Source: Anaerococcus ihuae (GTDB lineage: Bacteria; Bacillota; Clostridia; Tissierellales; Peptoniphilaceae). Taken from it: DNA of 64,000 nucleotides. Under the pieces are notes generated by a model, which was given only the letters and a program-made list of their open reading frames with translations, was not told the DNA's origin and searched no databases. Where the stretch lies: the NCBI RefSeq assembly GCF_928368155.1, contig NZ_CAKMRU010000001.1, positions 688,001 through 752,000 on the forward strand, written 5' to 3'. Below are positions 8,197 to 17,432 of the stretch, piece after piece. The first letter of the stretch is position 1; each line of letters begins with the position of its first letter. A program made the translations under genes and the position numbers.

Positions 8197-8787
8197 TCAA
8201 ACCTTTCTTAAAAATTTGTGATTTTCATACATTTTCTCATAAGTTTCATCCATTATTTTTTCCATCGCATCTTTTGATTTTAAATTTTTAAAATCTTCAA
8301 TTTTTACTATATTTTTTATATACAAGTCTGTTTTAAAAAATGGCTTATAAGAAGATATGATTTCTATTGTTAATATATCAGTTTTTGATTTAAGTGCAAT
8401 ATATCCTGCTCCATCTTTTATATTTTCTCTCTTTATTTCTTTTACTCGTGTACCTTCTGGAAATATTCCCAAAATTTTTCCTGATTTTATTAATTTTATT
8501 GAATCTCTTAAAACTGACAAATCTTTTCCATTTCTTTGAGCAGGTATGGCTTTTAAAAATTTTAAGATATTTTTTAAAATAGGCACTTCAAACAATTCTT
8601 TTTTTGCAATAAAGTGAACTTGCCTATCTAAGGCTAGAGCTATAAAAACTGGATCAAGCAAAGACTTATGATTTGCACATACTATATATTTTTCATTTTC
8701 AGGAATTTTTTCAACACCATGAACCTTAATTCTAAACAAAGGAGTTGCAATTATTCTAAGTATTGAATAGATAAACCTATAAAACAT
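8197..8787 (-). CDS. plsC: 1-acyl-sn-glycerol-3-phosphate acyltransferase
   Basis: PlsC acylates lysophosphatidic acid to phosphatidic acid at the inner face of the membrane. The 196-residue protein has the acyltransferase HX4D motif (ANHKSLLDP, about 38-46), the glycerol-phosphate binding motif FPEGTR (about 114-119), and an amphipathic or hydrophobic N-terminus (FYRFIYSILRIIATPLF). Its length is normal for the small PlsC form. The start overlaps the end of cmk by 11 bases, and the cmk-plsC-ispH/S1 order is a conserved firmicute arrangement. Confidence 0.93.
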   Translation of the reverse strand: MFYRFIYSILRIIATPLFRIKVHGVEKIPENEKYIVCANHKSLLDPVFIALALDRQVHFIAKKELFEVPILKNILKFLKAIPAQRNGKDLSVLRDSIKLIKSGKILGIFPEGTRVKEIKRENIKDGAGYIALKSKTDILTIEIISSYKPFFKTDLYIKNIVKIEDFKNLKSKDAMEKIMDETYEKMYENHKFLRKV

Positions 8788-9427
8788 CTTCTCTATCCAT
8801 TTTTCTTAAAATTTCATCTATAGTTTCATCTATTGTAAGATTTGATGAATCAATTTCTATTGCATCCTTTGCTTTTTTTAATGGGGAAATTTCTCTGTGT
8901 GAGTCAATATAGTCTCTTTTTTCTATATCTTTTTGAATTTCTTCTAAAGATTTATCTATTTCATTTTGCTCATATCGTCTTTTCGCCCTAACTTCACTTG
9001 ATGCTACTAGGAAAAATTTATATTTTGCATTTGGAAAAACTACGGTTCCTATATCACGTCCATCGAGAATTATAGATTTATTTTCTGAGATTTTTCTTTG
9101 CAAATCTACCAAATATTTACGCACAAGTGGGATTGATGAAACCCAAGATACATTTTCAGTTACAATTTTATTTCTAATTTCTTCGCTTACATCTTTTTCA
9201 TTTAAAAATACCCTATCTTCATTTATATCTATTTTTATATTTTTAAGAAAATTAAGGTCAATTTGGTCTTCATTTTTTATCCCATTTTCCAAAAAATATA
9301 GGGTCAAGGCCCTGTACATTGAGCCAGTATTTAGGTATGAAATGTTTAATTTTTTTGACAAAATATTTGCTATTGTACTTTTTCCTGATCCACTTGGACC
9401 ATCCAAAGCTATAATAAATTTACTCAT
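8777..9427 (-). CDS. cmk: Cytidylate kinase
   Basis: Cmk phosphorylates CMP and dCMP. The 216-residue protein has the P-loop GPSGSGKST (about 10-18), the nucleotide-monophosphate-binding segment YLNTGSMYRALT (about 31-42), and the conserved DGRDIGTVVFP segment (about 122-132), followed by the lid region RAKRRYEQ. Length is typical. Its first codons overlap the end of the upstream flavoprotein gene by eight bases. Confidence 0.96.
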   Translation of the reverse strand: MSKFIIALDGPSGSGKSTIANILSKKLNISYLNTGSMYRALTLYFLENGIKNEDQIDLNFLKNIKIDINEDRVFLNEKDVSEEIRNKIVTENVSWVSSIPLVRKYLVDLQRKISENKSIILDGRDIGTVVFPNAKYKFFLVASSEVRAKRRYEQNEIDKSLEEIQKDIEKRDYIDSHREISPLKKAKDAIEIDSSNLTIDETIDEILRKMDREDVL

Positions 9428-10640
9428 AAACCCTCCTTAAATCTTTTGCACAAGCAAAAGCTTGTGAAAATGCTATTTGTAAATTATATCCACCAGTAAG
9501 GCAATCTACATCAGTTACTTCTCCTACAAAATAAAGGCCTGAGACTTTTTTTGATTCCATACTTTTTGGATTAAGCTCTTTGCAGTCAACTCCTCCTGAA
9601 GTTATAACAGCATTTTTAATTGGAGAAAGTCCTGCAAAATTCAAATTAAAGTGTTTAATTTCATCAATAAGCCTATACCTTTCTTCTTTTGTAATTTGAT
9701 TTGCTTTTGTGTGATAGTCTATTTCTGCTCTTTTTAAAACTACATCAACAAAGGCATTTAATAGTAATTTTTTTAAAATATTTCCAATATCCTTGTTAGA
9801 ATTATTTTCAAAATCTCTAATTAATCTATTATCAAGCTTTTCAAAATCAAGTCCTGCTTTTAGGTCAATATAAATGTTTTTCACCTTTTCTCTGTTGATT
9901 AATGATGACATAGTTAATACAATTGGTCCTGTGATAAATTTTTTCCCAATGAGCATCTCACCAAATTCCCTATAATTTTTCTTTTCACATTCTACATTTA
10001 AACTTACATTTTTTAAAGAAATTCCATTTAAGGAGTCCAAATCATTACCGGATATTTTTATAGGACAAAGTCCTGGTTTTTGACTTATAATATTGTGAGA
10101 AAGATCTTTTGCAAATTTGTAACCATCACCGTTTGAACCTGTCAAAGGATAAGAAAGTCCTCCTGTTGCAATTACCACTTTATCAAATTCATAAACATTC
10201 TTATTTGTTTTTACAATAAATTTATTTGACTCTTTTTTAACCTTTTGAACATTTTCATTTAATTTCAAATCTATTTTTTTGTCAACTAATAATTTTTCAA
10301 ATAATTTTATTACATCACTGGACTTTTCACTTTTTGGAAATACCCTGTCTCCTCTTTGAACTGTAAGCTTTAAACCTTGATTTTCAAAAAAATCCATAAG
10401 AGCGTAATTATCAAAATTTGTAAATGATGAGTACATAAATTTCTTATTTACTATTATATTATCCAAAAATTCATCAAAAAATTTGGCATTTGTAATATTA
10501 CACCTGCCTTTTCCAGTTATGAATAACTTTTTCCCTATTTTTTCATTTTTTTCTATAAGGATTATTTTATTTTTTTCATCTTTAGCATTTATAGCAGTGA
10601 AAATCCCGCTAGCTCCTGCTCCTATTATTCCTATATCCAT
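9420..10640 (-). CDS. NAD(P)/FAD-dependent oxidoreductase of the HI0933/YhiN (BaiN-like) family
   Basis: The 406-residue flavoprotein has an N-terminal dinucleotide-binding motif GIIGAGASGI (about 4-13), then the family-specific GKKLFITGKGRCNITNA (about 37-53), and a C-terminal second FAD contact (GLYFVGEVTDVDCLTGGYNLQ, about 368-388). Members are often named BaiN or 'aminoacetone oxidase', but the true substrate in this group is not established, and I do not assign one. It lies in the housekeeping run between rluB and cmk, which suggests a general metabolic role. Confidence 0.88.
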   Translation of the reverse strand: MDIGIIGAGASGIFTAINAKDEKNKIILIEKNEKIGKKLFITGKGRCNITNAKFFDEFLDNIIVNKKFMYSSFTNFDNYALMDFFENQGLKLTVQRGDRVFPKSEKSSDVIKLFEKLLVDKKIDLKLNENVQKVKKESNKFIVKTNKNVYEFDKVVIATGGLSYPLTGSNGDGYKFAKDLSHNIISQKPGLCPIKISGNDLDSLNGISLKNVSLNVECEKKNYREFGEMLIGKKFITGPIVLTMSSLINREKVKNIYIDLKAGLDFEKLDNRLIRDFENNSNKDIGNILKKLLLNAFVDVVLKRAEIDYHTKANQITKEERYRLIDEIKHFNLNFAGLSPIKNAVITSGGVDCKELNPKSMESKKVSGLYFVGEVTDVDCLTGGYNLQIAFSQAFACAKDLRRVYE

Positions 10641-10644
10641 AATT

Positions 10645-11340
10645 TTATAAACTTTCTAAATATTTTAATTCACTTTTACTAAGCTTTTTATATGATCCGT
10701 CTTTTAAATTGCCAAGTTCAATTTCTCCAATTTTAATTCTTTTTAAATCCAAAACTTTTACACCAAAATAAGAAAACATTCTTCTAACTTGTCTATTATA
10801 TCCTTGATGAATTATTACCTTATATAGAATTTGATTTTTATCAATCAAAGAAATTTTTGCCTTACTTGTTATCTCTTTTTCGGATAATTTAATTGATTTT
10901 TTAAATTTTTGTTCTTCATTATCTGATAATTTTTTATCAACTTTTACAATATATGTTTTATTAATTTCCTTACTTGGATGAATTATTTTGTTGGTAATAT
11001 TTCCATCGTTTGTAATAAGCATAAGGCCATGACTATCTTTATCAAGTCTTCCAGCACAAAAAAATCTCCCATCAATTTTTATTAACTCATTTAAGTCTTT
11101 TTTATTGTGGGGATCGTAATTTGATGAAATATAGCCAAGAGGTTTATTTAATTTATAATAAAAATTTTCTTGTATTTTTAAAATTTCGCCATTTATTTTA
11201 ACTTCATCGCCATCTTTTACCTGGTAAGATAAGTCTTCGAGTTTTTTCCCATTTACAAAAACAAGACCATTTTTTATATATTCTTCACTTTTTCTTCTTG
11301 AAGCAAGGCCTGTTTTTGCTATAAATTTATTAATCCTCAT
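10645..11340 (-). CDS. rluB: Pseudouridine synthase of the RsuA/RluB/E/F family
   Basis: The 231-residue enzyme has an N-terminal S4 RNA-binding domain (about 1-60: MRINKFIAKTGLASRRKSEE) and the catalytic pseudouridine synthase domain with the active-site aspartate in CAGRLDKDSHGL (about 95-106). The family isomerises specific uridines in rRNA. The position directly after scpB is the conserved firmicute location of rluB, which modifies 23S rRNA near the peptidyl-transferase centre. The exact target is inferred from context. It overlaps scpB by 11 bases. Confidence 0.9.
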   Translation of the reverse strand: MRINKFIAKTGLASRRKSEEYIKNGLVFVNGKKLEDLSYQVKDGDEVKINGEILKIQENFYYKLNKPLGYISSNYDPHNKKDLNELIKIDGRFFCAGRLDKDSHGLMLITNDGNITNKIIHPSKEINKTYIVKVDKKLSDNEEQKFKKSIKLSEKEITSKAKISLIDKNQILYKVIIHQGYNRQVRRMFSYFGVKVLDLKRIKIGEIELGNLKDGSYKKLSKSELKYLESL

Positions 11341-11866
11341 CTAATTCACCCACTATTTCTTCATCAATTTTTGGCAATTGATCAAGACTTGTTATATTAA
11401 AATATTTCAAAAATAAATCAGTTGTTACATAAATTATTGGCTTTCCTATCTTATCAAGCCTACCATTTTCTCTTATTAATTTTTTATCCAAAAGAGAATC
11501 AATGGTTGATTGGGATTTAACTCCTCTTATTTTATCTATTTCAGCCCTAGTTATTGGCTGTTTGTAGGCGATAATTGATAGGGTTTCGAGTGAAGAATTA
11601 GATAAGTTTTTTTCAGATTTTTTTACTATATTTGAAATATATTTTTCATGTTCTGACCTAGTTGAAAATTGATATTTATTTTCATATTTTTTAATAATAA
11701 GACCAGATAAATTTTCATTTCTTTCTTCCATCATTTCATAAATTGCCCTTCTTATTTCAGATTTTTCAGCGTCATAAATGATTTTTGAAAGGTCATTAAT
11801 ATCAATTGGCTCACCCCAAATATATAAAATTTCTTCAATAATTCCTTTTAAATAAGTACTATCCAT
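11330..11866 (-). CDS. scpB: Segregation and condensation protein B
   Basis: ScpB is a 178-residue kleisin-interacting protein with two winged-helix domains. The segment LETLSIIAYKQPITRAEIDKIRGV (recognisable in about 93-116, quoted here only as a motif region) is the family signature. With ScpA and SMC it forms the bacterial condensin that organises chromosomes. The gene overlaps scpA by eight bases, giving the conserved scpA-scpB-rluB order. An acidic tail ends the protein. Confidence 0.95.
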   Translation of the reverse strand: MDSTYLKGIIEEILYIWGEPIDINDLSKIIYDAEKSEIRRAIYEMMEERNENLSGLIIKKYENKYQFSTRSEHEKYISNIVKKSEKNLSNSSLETLSIIAYKQPITRAEIDKIRGVKSQSTIDSLLDKKLIRENGRLDKIGKPIIYVTTDLFLKYFNITSLDQLPKIDEEIVGELDED

Positions 11867-12572
11867 CTTTTTCCCTTTTTATTATTAAAAACTCGTTTGT
11901 ATTTTCTTCTTCTAGGTAAATTTCTTTTAATCTTACAAGCTCTAGTAGTGCCAAAAAGGTTCCAATACAAGCTACTTTTGATTTTATCTCATCAGTTATT
12001 TTATTTAACCTTATTGATTTTGTAAATTTTAAAGTGTTTCTTATTTTTTTAATATAATCATTTACATCAAGTCTTTTTATAGACTTAATTAGGTCTGGTT
12101 TTTCTATTTTTTCGTTTTTATAGGCTTTGATTAGTTTTGTAAACTCATTTTTTAAAATATTTACATCTTTGGCTATTATTTCATCTTCACTTTTATATTG
12201 TGATAAGTCTTCTTGATATTTTGTAAAATATGATTTTGCTTCATTTTCTAAAATTTTCAAATCATCTTCTACACTTTTTATTTTTTTGTATTCTATAAGA
12301 TAGGAAATAAAATCTTCCTCTATCGTATCATCCTTTTCCTTTGGCATTAATTTGCTGGATTTTATGTATAACAAAATAGAAGATATATAAATAAACTCAC
12401 TTAATTGATCAAGAGGAATATCCATTTCATTGATAGCCTCCATATAAGGGCTTGTTATATCTTCTATTTTTATGTCATAAATATCTACTTTTTGTTTTTC
12501 AATAAGTTTTAACAAAACATCAAAAGGTCCTGTGTAAACTTCTAAATCAATATTTAAACTATTATTTTTCAT
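11859..12572 (-). CDS. scpA: Segregation and condensation protein A (kleisin)
   Basis: ScpA, about 237 residues here, is the kleisin of the SMC-ScpAB complex. The N-terminal signature YTGPFDVLLKLIEKQKVDIY (about 13-32) is typical, and the C-terminal winged helix ends in a segment FLALLELVRLKEIYLEE that binds the SMC head. I chose the ATG at 12572; a TTG directly in front would add one codon. The start overlaps the end of nudF by 11 bases. Confidence 0.95.
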   Translation of the reverse strand: MKNNSLNIDLEVYTGPFDVLLKLIEKQKVDIYDIKIEDITSPYMEAINEMDIPLDQLSEFIYISSILLYIKSSKLMPKEKDDTIEEDFISYLIEYKKIKSVEDDLKILENEAKSYFTKYQEDLSQYKSEDEIIAKDVNILKNEFTKLIKAYKNEKIEKPDLIKSIKRLDVNDYIKKIRNTLKFTKSIRLNKITDEIKSKVACIGTFLALLELVRLKEIYLEEENTNEFLIIKREKDG

Positions 12573-13101
12573 CAATTAATCTTTTTGCATACATTACAGC
12601 AATAATTGTTTTTGCATCTGTAATTTCACCATTTATAACCATGTTATAAATATCGTCTATTTTAAATGATTTTCTTTCCAAAAATTCATCTTCATCTTCT
12701 TCTAGTTTAGATTCTTCTAAATTTTTTGCTAAAAAGAAAGATAATTTGTCATTTGTAAAACCTGGAGATGCATGCATATCAAATAAATATTCTATATCCA
12801 AAGGTTTATAGCCAATTTCTTCTTGCAATTCTCTTTTTGCAGTGTCAATTGGTTTTTCATTTGCTTCAACAAGACCTGCTGGAATTTCTAGAGTAAATTC
12901 ATCTATAGCTTTTCTATATTGGCGAACCAAATAAATAGAATCCTCACCATCAAAAGCAATAATTCCTACTCCCTTCATATGGTCAACTATTTCTCTTTTT
13001 GAATATTTTTTATCAGGCATTTCTACAGTTTCAACTCTTAGTGAAAGAATTTTGCCTTCATAGATATTATCTACTTTTATCGTTTTTTCATAATTATCCA
13101 T
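12562..13101 (-). CDS. nudF: NUDIX hydrolase, ADP-ribose pyrophosphatase type
   Basis: The 179-residue enzyme has a complete Nudix box from about residue 78 (GLVEANEKP...AKRELQEEIGY, matching GX5EX7REUXEEXGU), followed by a segment reading HASPGFTNDKL that marks the ADP-ribose pyrophosphatase subgroup. It would hydrolyse ADP-ribose to AMP and ribose 5-phosphate, clearing a reactive metabolite. It starts one base after recN ends. Substrate specificity is inferred from the family. Confidence 0.9.
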   Translation of the reverse strand: MDNYEKTIKVDNIYEGKILSLRVETVEMPDKKYSKREIVDHMKGVGIIAFDGEDSIYLVRQYRKAIDEFTLEIPAGLVEANEKPIDTAKRELQEEIGYKPLDIEYLFDMHASPGFTNDKLSFFLAKNLEESKLEEDEDEFLERKSFKIDDIYNMVINGEITDAKTIIAVMYAKRLIDEK

Positions 13102-13102
13102 A

Positions 13103-14791
13103 TTATTTTCCTTTTCTTAAATTATTAGCCATATCAATCATTTCTTTGGCAGATTCTAGGGTTTTATTGGTTATATCAACTCCTGCCAATAATCTTGCTA
13201 TCTCTTTTGTCCTATCATCTCCCTTAATATTTGTAGATTTAGATATGGTCAAATCTTTTTCATCATATTTTTCTATTAGGATATGATTTGTTGAAAGGGA
13301 TGCAATTTGTGGAAGATGGCTTATGGCAAGAATTTGCCTTTCTTTTGATAGGTCAAGAATTTTTTCTCCAACAATTTGTGCAGTTCTTCCACTTATTCCT
13401 TGATCAATTTCATCAAATATCATAGTATCAATTTTATCATAATCTGCAAATATTTTTTTAAAGGATAAAACTATACGAGAAACTTCTCCTCCAGATGCAG
13501 TTTTTGATAAGGATTTTAAGTCTTCACCCTTGTTAGTTTTGATTAGAAAATCTATATCATCAATTCCATTTGAATCTATATTTTTCTTTTTAAATAAGAC
13601 CTTAAAATCTCCATTTACAATATTTAGTGATTGAATTTCGCTTTTAATTTCTTTTTCTAGATTTTTCGACTTATCTTTTCTTATTTTTGAAAGTTCTTTA
13701 GACTTCTCTTCTAATTTTTTATCAATTTCCTTAATATCTTTGTCGATATTTTTTTTAAAATCAGAGATTTTTTCTAATTCTTTAAGCCTTAAAGAAATTT
13801 TATCGTAATATTTTAAAATATCTTCTATATTATTACCATATTTTCTTTTTAAATCAAAAAGTTTTTGATTTATCATCTCAAGTTCATAAAGTCTTTCAGG
13901 ATTTTGATCAAGATTTTCCTTATAAGAATCAAGCTCAGAATAAATTTCATTTGCCAAATCAATTAGGGTATAAATTTTATCATTTACTTCTTCTATACTT
14001 TTATCAATTCCAGAAAATTCTGAAAGATTTGAAGAAAGACTCGCTAGAAGGGAACTTATACTTACTTGGTCATAGTCAAATGAAGAAATTAATTCTTCAC
14101 TTTTTTCTATACTTTCCCTAAGCTCAGTTATTGAATTTAATTTCTTATATTCTTGGTCTATTTCTTCTTCATTTAAATTTAACAAATCAATTTGTTCTAT
14201 ATCATCAATTTGATAATTTATTAGCTCTTTTTCCCTTAAAACTTCTTCGTCAGTCAAATTAAAATTTTCAAATTTTTTTAGTAAATCATTTTTTTCTTTA
14301 TATAATCTACTAATTTCATTTTTTAAATTAATATCATTGTCAGTTTTTTTATAGGCATCAATTATATCTATGTAGTTATCTTTATCCATAAATATATTTG
14401 AATCGCCTTGTTTATAAATATCTATAAGTAAAACTGAAATTTCCTTAACCAAGGAAAGATTTGTAACTCTTCCATTAATTCTAATGGATGATGATTGTTG
14501 GTTTATAGTTCTTGTAATTATTAGCTTATTATCATCAAAAGTTATATCTTTGTTTTCTAATTTTTTTATGGTTTCATTATCTAGATCAAAAACTGCTTCA
14601 ATAATTGTCTTATCATCAAATTTTCCAATTATATCCTTGTTCGCCCTTTTACCCAAAACTATATTTATAGCCTCAAGTATCAAACTTTTTCCAGATCCAG
14701 TTTCCCCAGACAAAACATTAAATCCACTATCAAAAAACAAATGATCTCTTTTAATAATTACTAGGTTATTTATAAATAACTCAGCTAACAC
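13103..14791 (-). CDS. recN: DNA repair protein RecN
   Basis: RecN is an SMC-like ATPase acting early in double-strand-break repair. The 562-residue protein has the Walker A motif SGETGSGKSL (about 29-38), a long central coiled coil (about 150-380), the ABC signature TASGGEVSRIVL, and a Walker B FDEIDQGISG near residue 460. The start codon is GTG, directly after the argR stop codon, so translation is probably coupled to argR. The argR-recN order is conserved in firmicutes. Confidence 0.96.
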   Translation of the reverse strand: MLAELFINNLVIIKRDHLFFDSGFNVLSGETGSGKSLILEAINIVLGKRANKDIIGKFDDKTIIEAVFDLDNETIKKLENKDITFDDNKLIITRTINQQSSSIRINGRVTNLSLVKEISVLLIDIYKQGDSNIFMDKDNYIDIIDAYKKTDNDINLKNEISRLYKEKNDLLKKFENFNLTDEEVLREKELINYQIDDIEQIDLLNLNEEEIDQEYKKLNSITELRESIEKSEELISSFDYDQVSISSLLASLSSNLSEFSGIDKSIEEVNDKIYTLIDLANEIYSELDSYKENLDQNPERLYELEMINQKLFDLKRKYGNNIEDILKYYDKISLRLKELEKISDFKKNIDKDIKEIDKKLEEKSKELSKIRKDKSKNLEKEIKSEIQSLNIVNGDFKVLFKKKNIDSNGIDDIDFLIKTNKGEDLKSLSKTASGGEVSRIVLSFKKIFADYDKIDTMIFDEIDQGISGRTAQIVGEKILDLSKERQILAISHLPQIASLSTNHILIEKYDEKDLTISKSTNIKGDDRTKEIARLLAGVDITNKTLESAKEMIDMANNLRKGK

Positions 14792-15244
14792 TTACTTCAC
14801 CATACTTCTTAAAGTTTCAATTAAATCGTCAATTTCGTCAATATTTTTTGGTGTTATAAATATTGTATCAAGGCCTGTTACAATTCCACCAATATTTTCA
14901 AGTTTTGCATTTGTAATAAATAGACCACAAACAGTTGCCGTATAAGAAATAGTTTTGATTACAACTAATTGATAGGATCTCTCTACAGAAAGAACAGATT
15001 CTTTGAATATCTTTTCCATTCTTTCGTTTAAGGAATCATAAACTGTATCAATTACAGTATATTTGTAATCATAATCATCAGTTTGAACTTTTGAAATTCT
15101 AAGTTCTTTTATATCTCTAGATATGGTAGCTTGGGTTGCATCTACTCCTTGATTCTTTAATAAGTTTGAAAGTTGACTTTGTGTTTTTACTTCATTATTT
15201 TGAATTATATCTAAAATAAGTCTTTGTCTAGTATACTTTTTCAT
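14792..15244 (-). CDS. argR: Arginine repressor family regulator
   Basis: The 150-residue protein has an N-terminal winged helix (ATQATISRDIKELRI is the recognition region, about 36-50) and a C-terminal hexamerisation and arginine-binding domain (about 80-148), where TATVCGLFITNAKLENIGGI carries the usual glycine-rich trimer contacts. ArgR/AhrC normally controls arginine synthesis and catabolism. No arginine genes are present in this window. Its ATG overlaps the ispA stop (ATGA). Confidence 0.92.
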   Translation of the reverse strand: MKKYTRQRLILDIIQNNEVKTQSQLSNLLKNQGVDATQATISRDIKELRISKVQTDDYDYKYTVIDTVYDSLNERMEKIFKESVLSVERSYQLVVIKTISYTATVCGLFITNAKLENIGGIVTGLDTIFITPKNIDEIDDLIETLRSMVK

Positions 15245-16083
15245 TTAATCCTCTCTGTTAAATAATCAATTAAATAAATATGAAAATCATTGTCCTTAAA
15301 GTCTTTAATATTTTCTTTTGCTTTTTTATTAAAGTCTAACAGTAATTTTTTTGCTTCATCCATCGAAATACAGGATAAAATATTTAATTCAATTTCATCA
15401 TATTTGTCCAAAATATCATCTTGCAATTGGAAGGAAAGTCCCAAATAATATGCATAGTCTTCAAGTTTTTTGATTTTTTCATCACTAACTCCTGCATAAA
15501 GACCTGCCATTACCAAAGCTGCCATAAAAAGTCTTGCAGTCTTGTTTTTATAAACATCTAAAACATAGGATAAATCTACATTTTTATCAGCTTTTATATC
15601 AAAAACTTGGCCCTTTATCATCCCTTCTTTGCCAGAAGCCTTTGCCAAATATTTTCCAGGCAAAAGAAAACGTTGGTCATATACACTCAAGTCTAGAATA
15701 TTTTCAAAAGCAAAGGTTAAGAGACTATCCCCAACCAAAACTGCTAAATTTTCTCCAAATTTTTTGTGAACTGTAAGCTTTCCTCTCCTGTAATCATCAT
15801 TATCCATGCAAGGCATATCATCATGAACCAAGGAATATGCATGAATCATTTCAAGACAAAGTGCTAAATCGATTATTTTTTCATCAATTGCCTCTTTTCC
15901 CAAAAGCATTTTTACAGTTTCTAAAAATACAAGGGGTCTAATTCTTTTTCCTGAATCACTTGCATAAACTAAGGCTTCACTTAGAGGATTATCATCCTTA
16001 AATTTTTTTGCCATTGCCTTGTCGATAAGATTTTTATCATTTATTAAAATTTTATCAAATATTTCTTTATTCATTTTCGTCAT
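15241..16083 (-). CDS. ispA: Polyprenyl synthetase, farnesyl-diphosphate-synthase type
   Basis: The 280-residue prenyltransferase has the first aspartate-rich motif DDMPCMD (about 93-99) and the second one QDDILD (about 221-226). In FPP synthases of this bacterial group the two extra residues between the first-motif aspartates (DDxxxxD) are typical. It condenses DMAPP or GPP with IPP and would use the products of IspH (6120-8195) in the same gene run. It overlaps the upstream xseB by 17 bases. Confidence 0.94.
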   Translation of the reverse strand: MTKMNKEIFDKILINDKNLIDKAMAKKFKDDNPLSEALVYASDSGKRIRPLVFLETVKMLLGKEAIDEKIIDLALCLEMIHAYSLVHDDMPCMDNDDYRRGKLTVHKKFGENLAVLVGDSLLTFAFENILDLSVYDQRFLLPGKYLAKASGKEGMIKGQVFDIKADKNVDLSYVLDVYKNKTARLFMAALVMAGLYAGVSDEKIKKLEDYAYYLGLSFQLQDDILDKYDEIELNILSCISMDEAKKLLLDFNKKAKENIKDFKDNDFHIYLIDYLTERIK

Positions 16084-16261
16084 TATTAATTATTTCAACC
16101 TTCGCCTTATAATCATTGATTTGATTATTTAGTTTATCGTAAATTTCTTTTGCCTCTTTATAAATTTCAAGGCTTTTATCAATATTATCCTTATTATTTT
16201 CTAAATCTTTAAGCAAAGACTCCATTTTTTTGTAATTTTCTTCAAAAGTATTATCCATCAT
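16067..16261 (-). CDS. xseB: Exodeoxyribonuclease VII small subunit
   Basis: The 64-residue helical protein matches the family: FEENYKKMESLLKDLENN followed by the SLEIYKEAKEIYDKLNNQI helix. It associates in several copies with XseA to form exonuclease VII, which degrades single-stranded DNA. Its start overlaps the xseA end by 11 bases, and its end overlaps the ispA start, the standard xseA-xseB-ispA order. Confidence 0.92.
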   Translation of the reverse strand: MMDNTFEENYKKMESLLKDLENNKDNIDKSLEIYKEAKEIYDKLNNQINDYKAKVEIINNDENE

Positions 16262-17432
16262 AAATCTCAGCTTTCACTTCTCCATCTGCAAATATTATTT
16301 TTACCTTATCCTTATTTTTTAAAGAATACTTTGAATAAATAAATTTTCCATCTCTATCTTTAACAAAAATACTTTTTTTTCTAATATCCAAAATAGATTT
16401 TAAAGAATCAAGTTTTAAACCCAACATTGAAAGATTATTTTCTTTTTCTTCTATATTTTTTTCTAAATTATTTTTGATTTTTTCAAAAATATCATCTAAG
16501 TTTTTAGTCTTAGAGTCTAATAAATTATCAAGACTATAAGAGTTGAGTTTTACTTTCATATTTTTAAGCTTTAATTCTTTAATTTCAATATTTCTATCGA
16601 CAGTCTTTTTTATATCTATAAAAATTTTATTTATTTGATCTTTAATTTTTTTGTAATTTCTAACCAAAAAAGAGCCCGCTTCTGTAGGTGTTTGTAAGGA
16701 TAAATCACTTACTAAGTCTGTCAAAGACAAGTCGATTTTATGGCCTATGGCAGAAATTATTGGACTTTTTGCTTGGTAAATTTTTTCTACAAGATCTTTT
16801 TCATTAAAAACTTTCAAATCTTCCTTGCTCCCACCACCACGGGTTAGGACAATTGCATCCAGATTTTTTTTATCAAGAATATCTATTGCATTAATTATTT
16901 CATTTTTTGCACTTAATCCTTGAACCTTAACTGGATACAAAAATATATTTATGTCAGATATTTCTTTGTTTATAACTGAAAGAAAATCAACTATGGCGGC
17001 TGATTTGTCTGATGTTATAAGGCCAATATTTTTAGGATAATCGCATATGGTTTTCTTTATACTTTCGTCAAAATAACCTTTTTTATAAAAGTCTTCCTTG
17101 ATTTTTAAAAATTTTATATATTCTTCTGACAGACCCTTTTTCTCTATATTTTTTACTGATATAGAAATTTTAGAAAAAAAGTTGTTGTATATAAGATTTC
17201 CATCAACAACAACTTCATCTCCATTATTGTATTGATCCAAATTTTTATCTTCATAATAATAAATTACACAATCAATAATTTCATTATCTTCTTTTAATGA
17301 AAAATATACGTGATTGTGAGAAATTTTATAATTGGCTATTTCACCTTTTATACTTATATTTTGAAATAAAGGATCGTGTTTAAAGGAAGTTTTTATATAT
17401 TGATTAAGCTGTTTTACACTTAAAGATTTCAA
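16251..17432 (-). CDS. xseA: Exodeoxyribonuclease VII large subunit
   Basis: The 393-residue protein has an N-terminal OB fold (about 1-95, starting with the typical LSVKQLNQYIK), the catalytic core (about 120-300, containing ARGGGS-like LTRGGGSKEDL and SAIGHKIDLSLTD), and a coiled coil before the C-terminus. The start is a TTG that follows the nusB stop directly; the family's usual N-terminus begins there, so this start is preferred. The ribosome site is weak, and coupling to nusB is likely. Confidence 0.95.
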   Translation of the reverse strand: MKSLSVKQLNQYIKTSFKHDPLFQNISIKGEIANYKISHNHVYFSLKEDNEIIDCVIYYYEDKNLDQYNNGDEVVVDGNLIYNNFFSKISISVKNIEKKGLSEEYIKFLKIKEDFYKKGYFDESIKKTICDYPKNIGLITSDKSAAIVDFLSVINKEISDINIFLYPVKVQGLSAKNEIINAIDILDKKNLDAIVLTRGGGSKEDLKVFNEKDLVEKIYQAKSPIISAIGHKIDLSLTDLVSDLSLQTPTEAGSFLVRNYKKIKDQINKIFIDIKKTVDRNIEIKELKLKNMKVKLNSYSLDNLLDSKTKNLDDIFEKIKNNLEKNIEEKENNLSMLGLKLDSLKSILDIRKKSIFVKDRDGKFIYSKYSLKNKDKVKIIFADGEVKAEIYDG

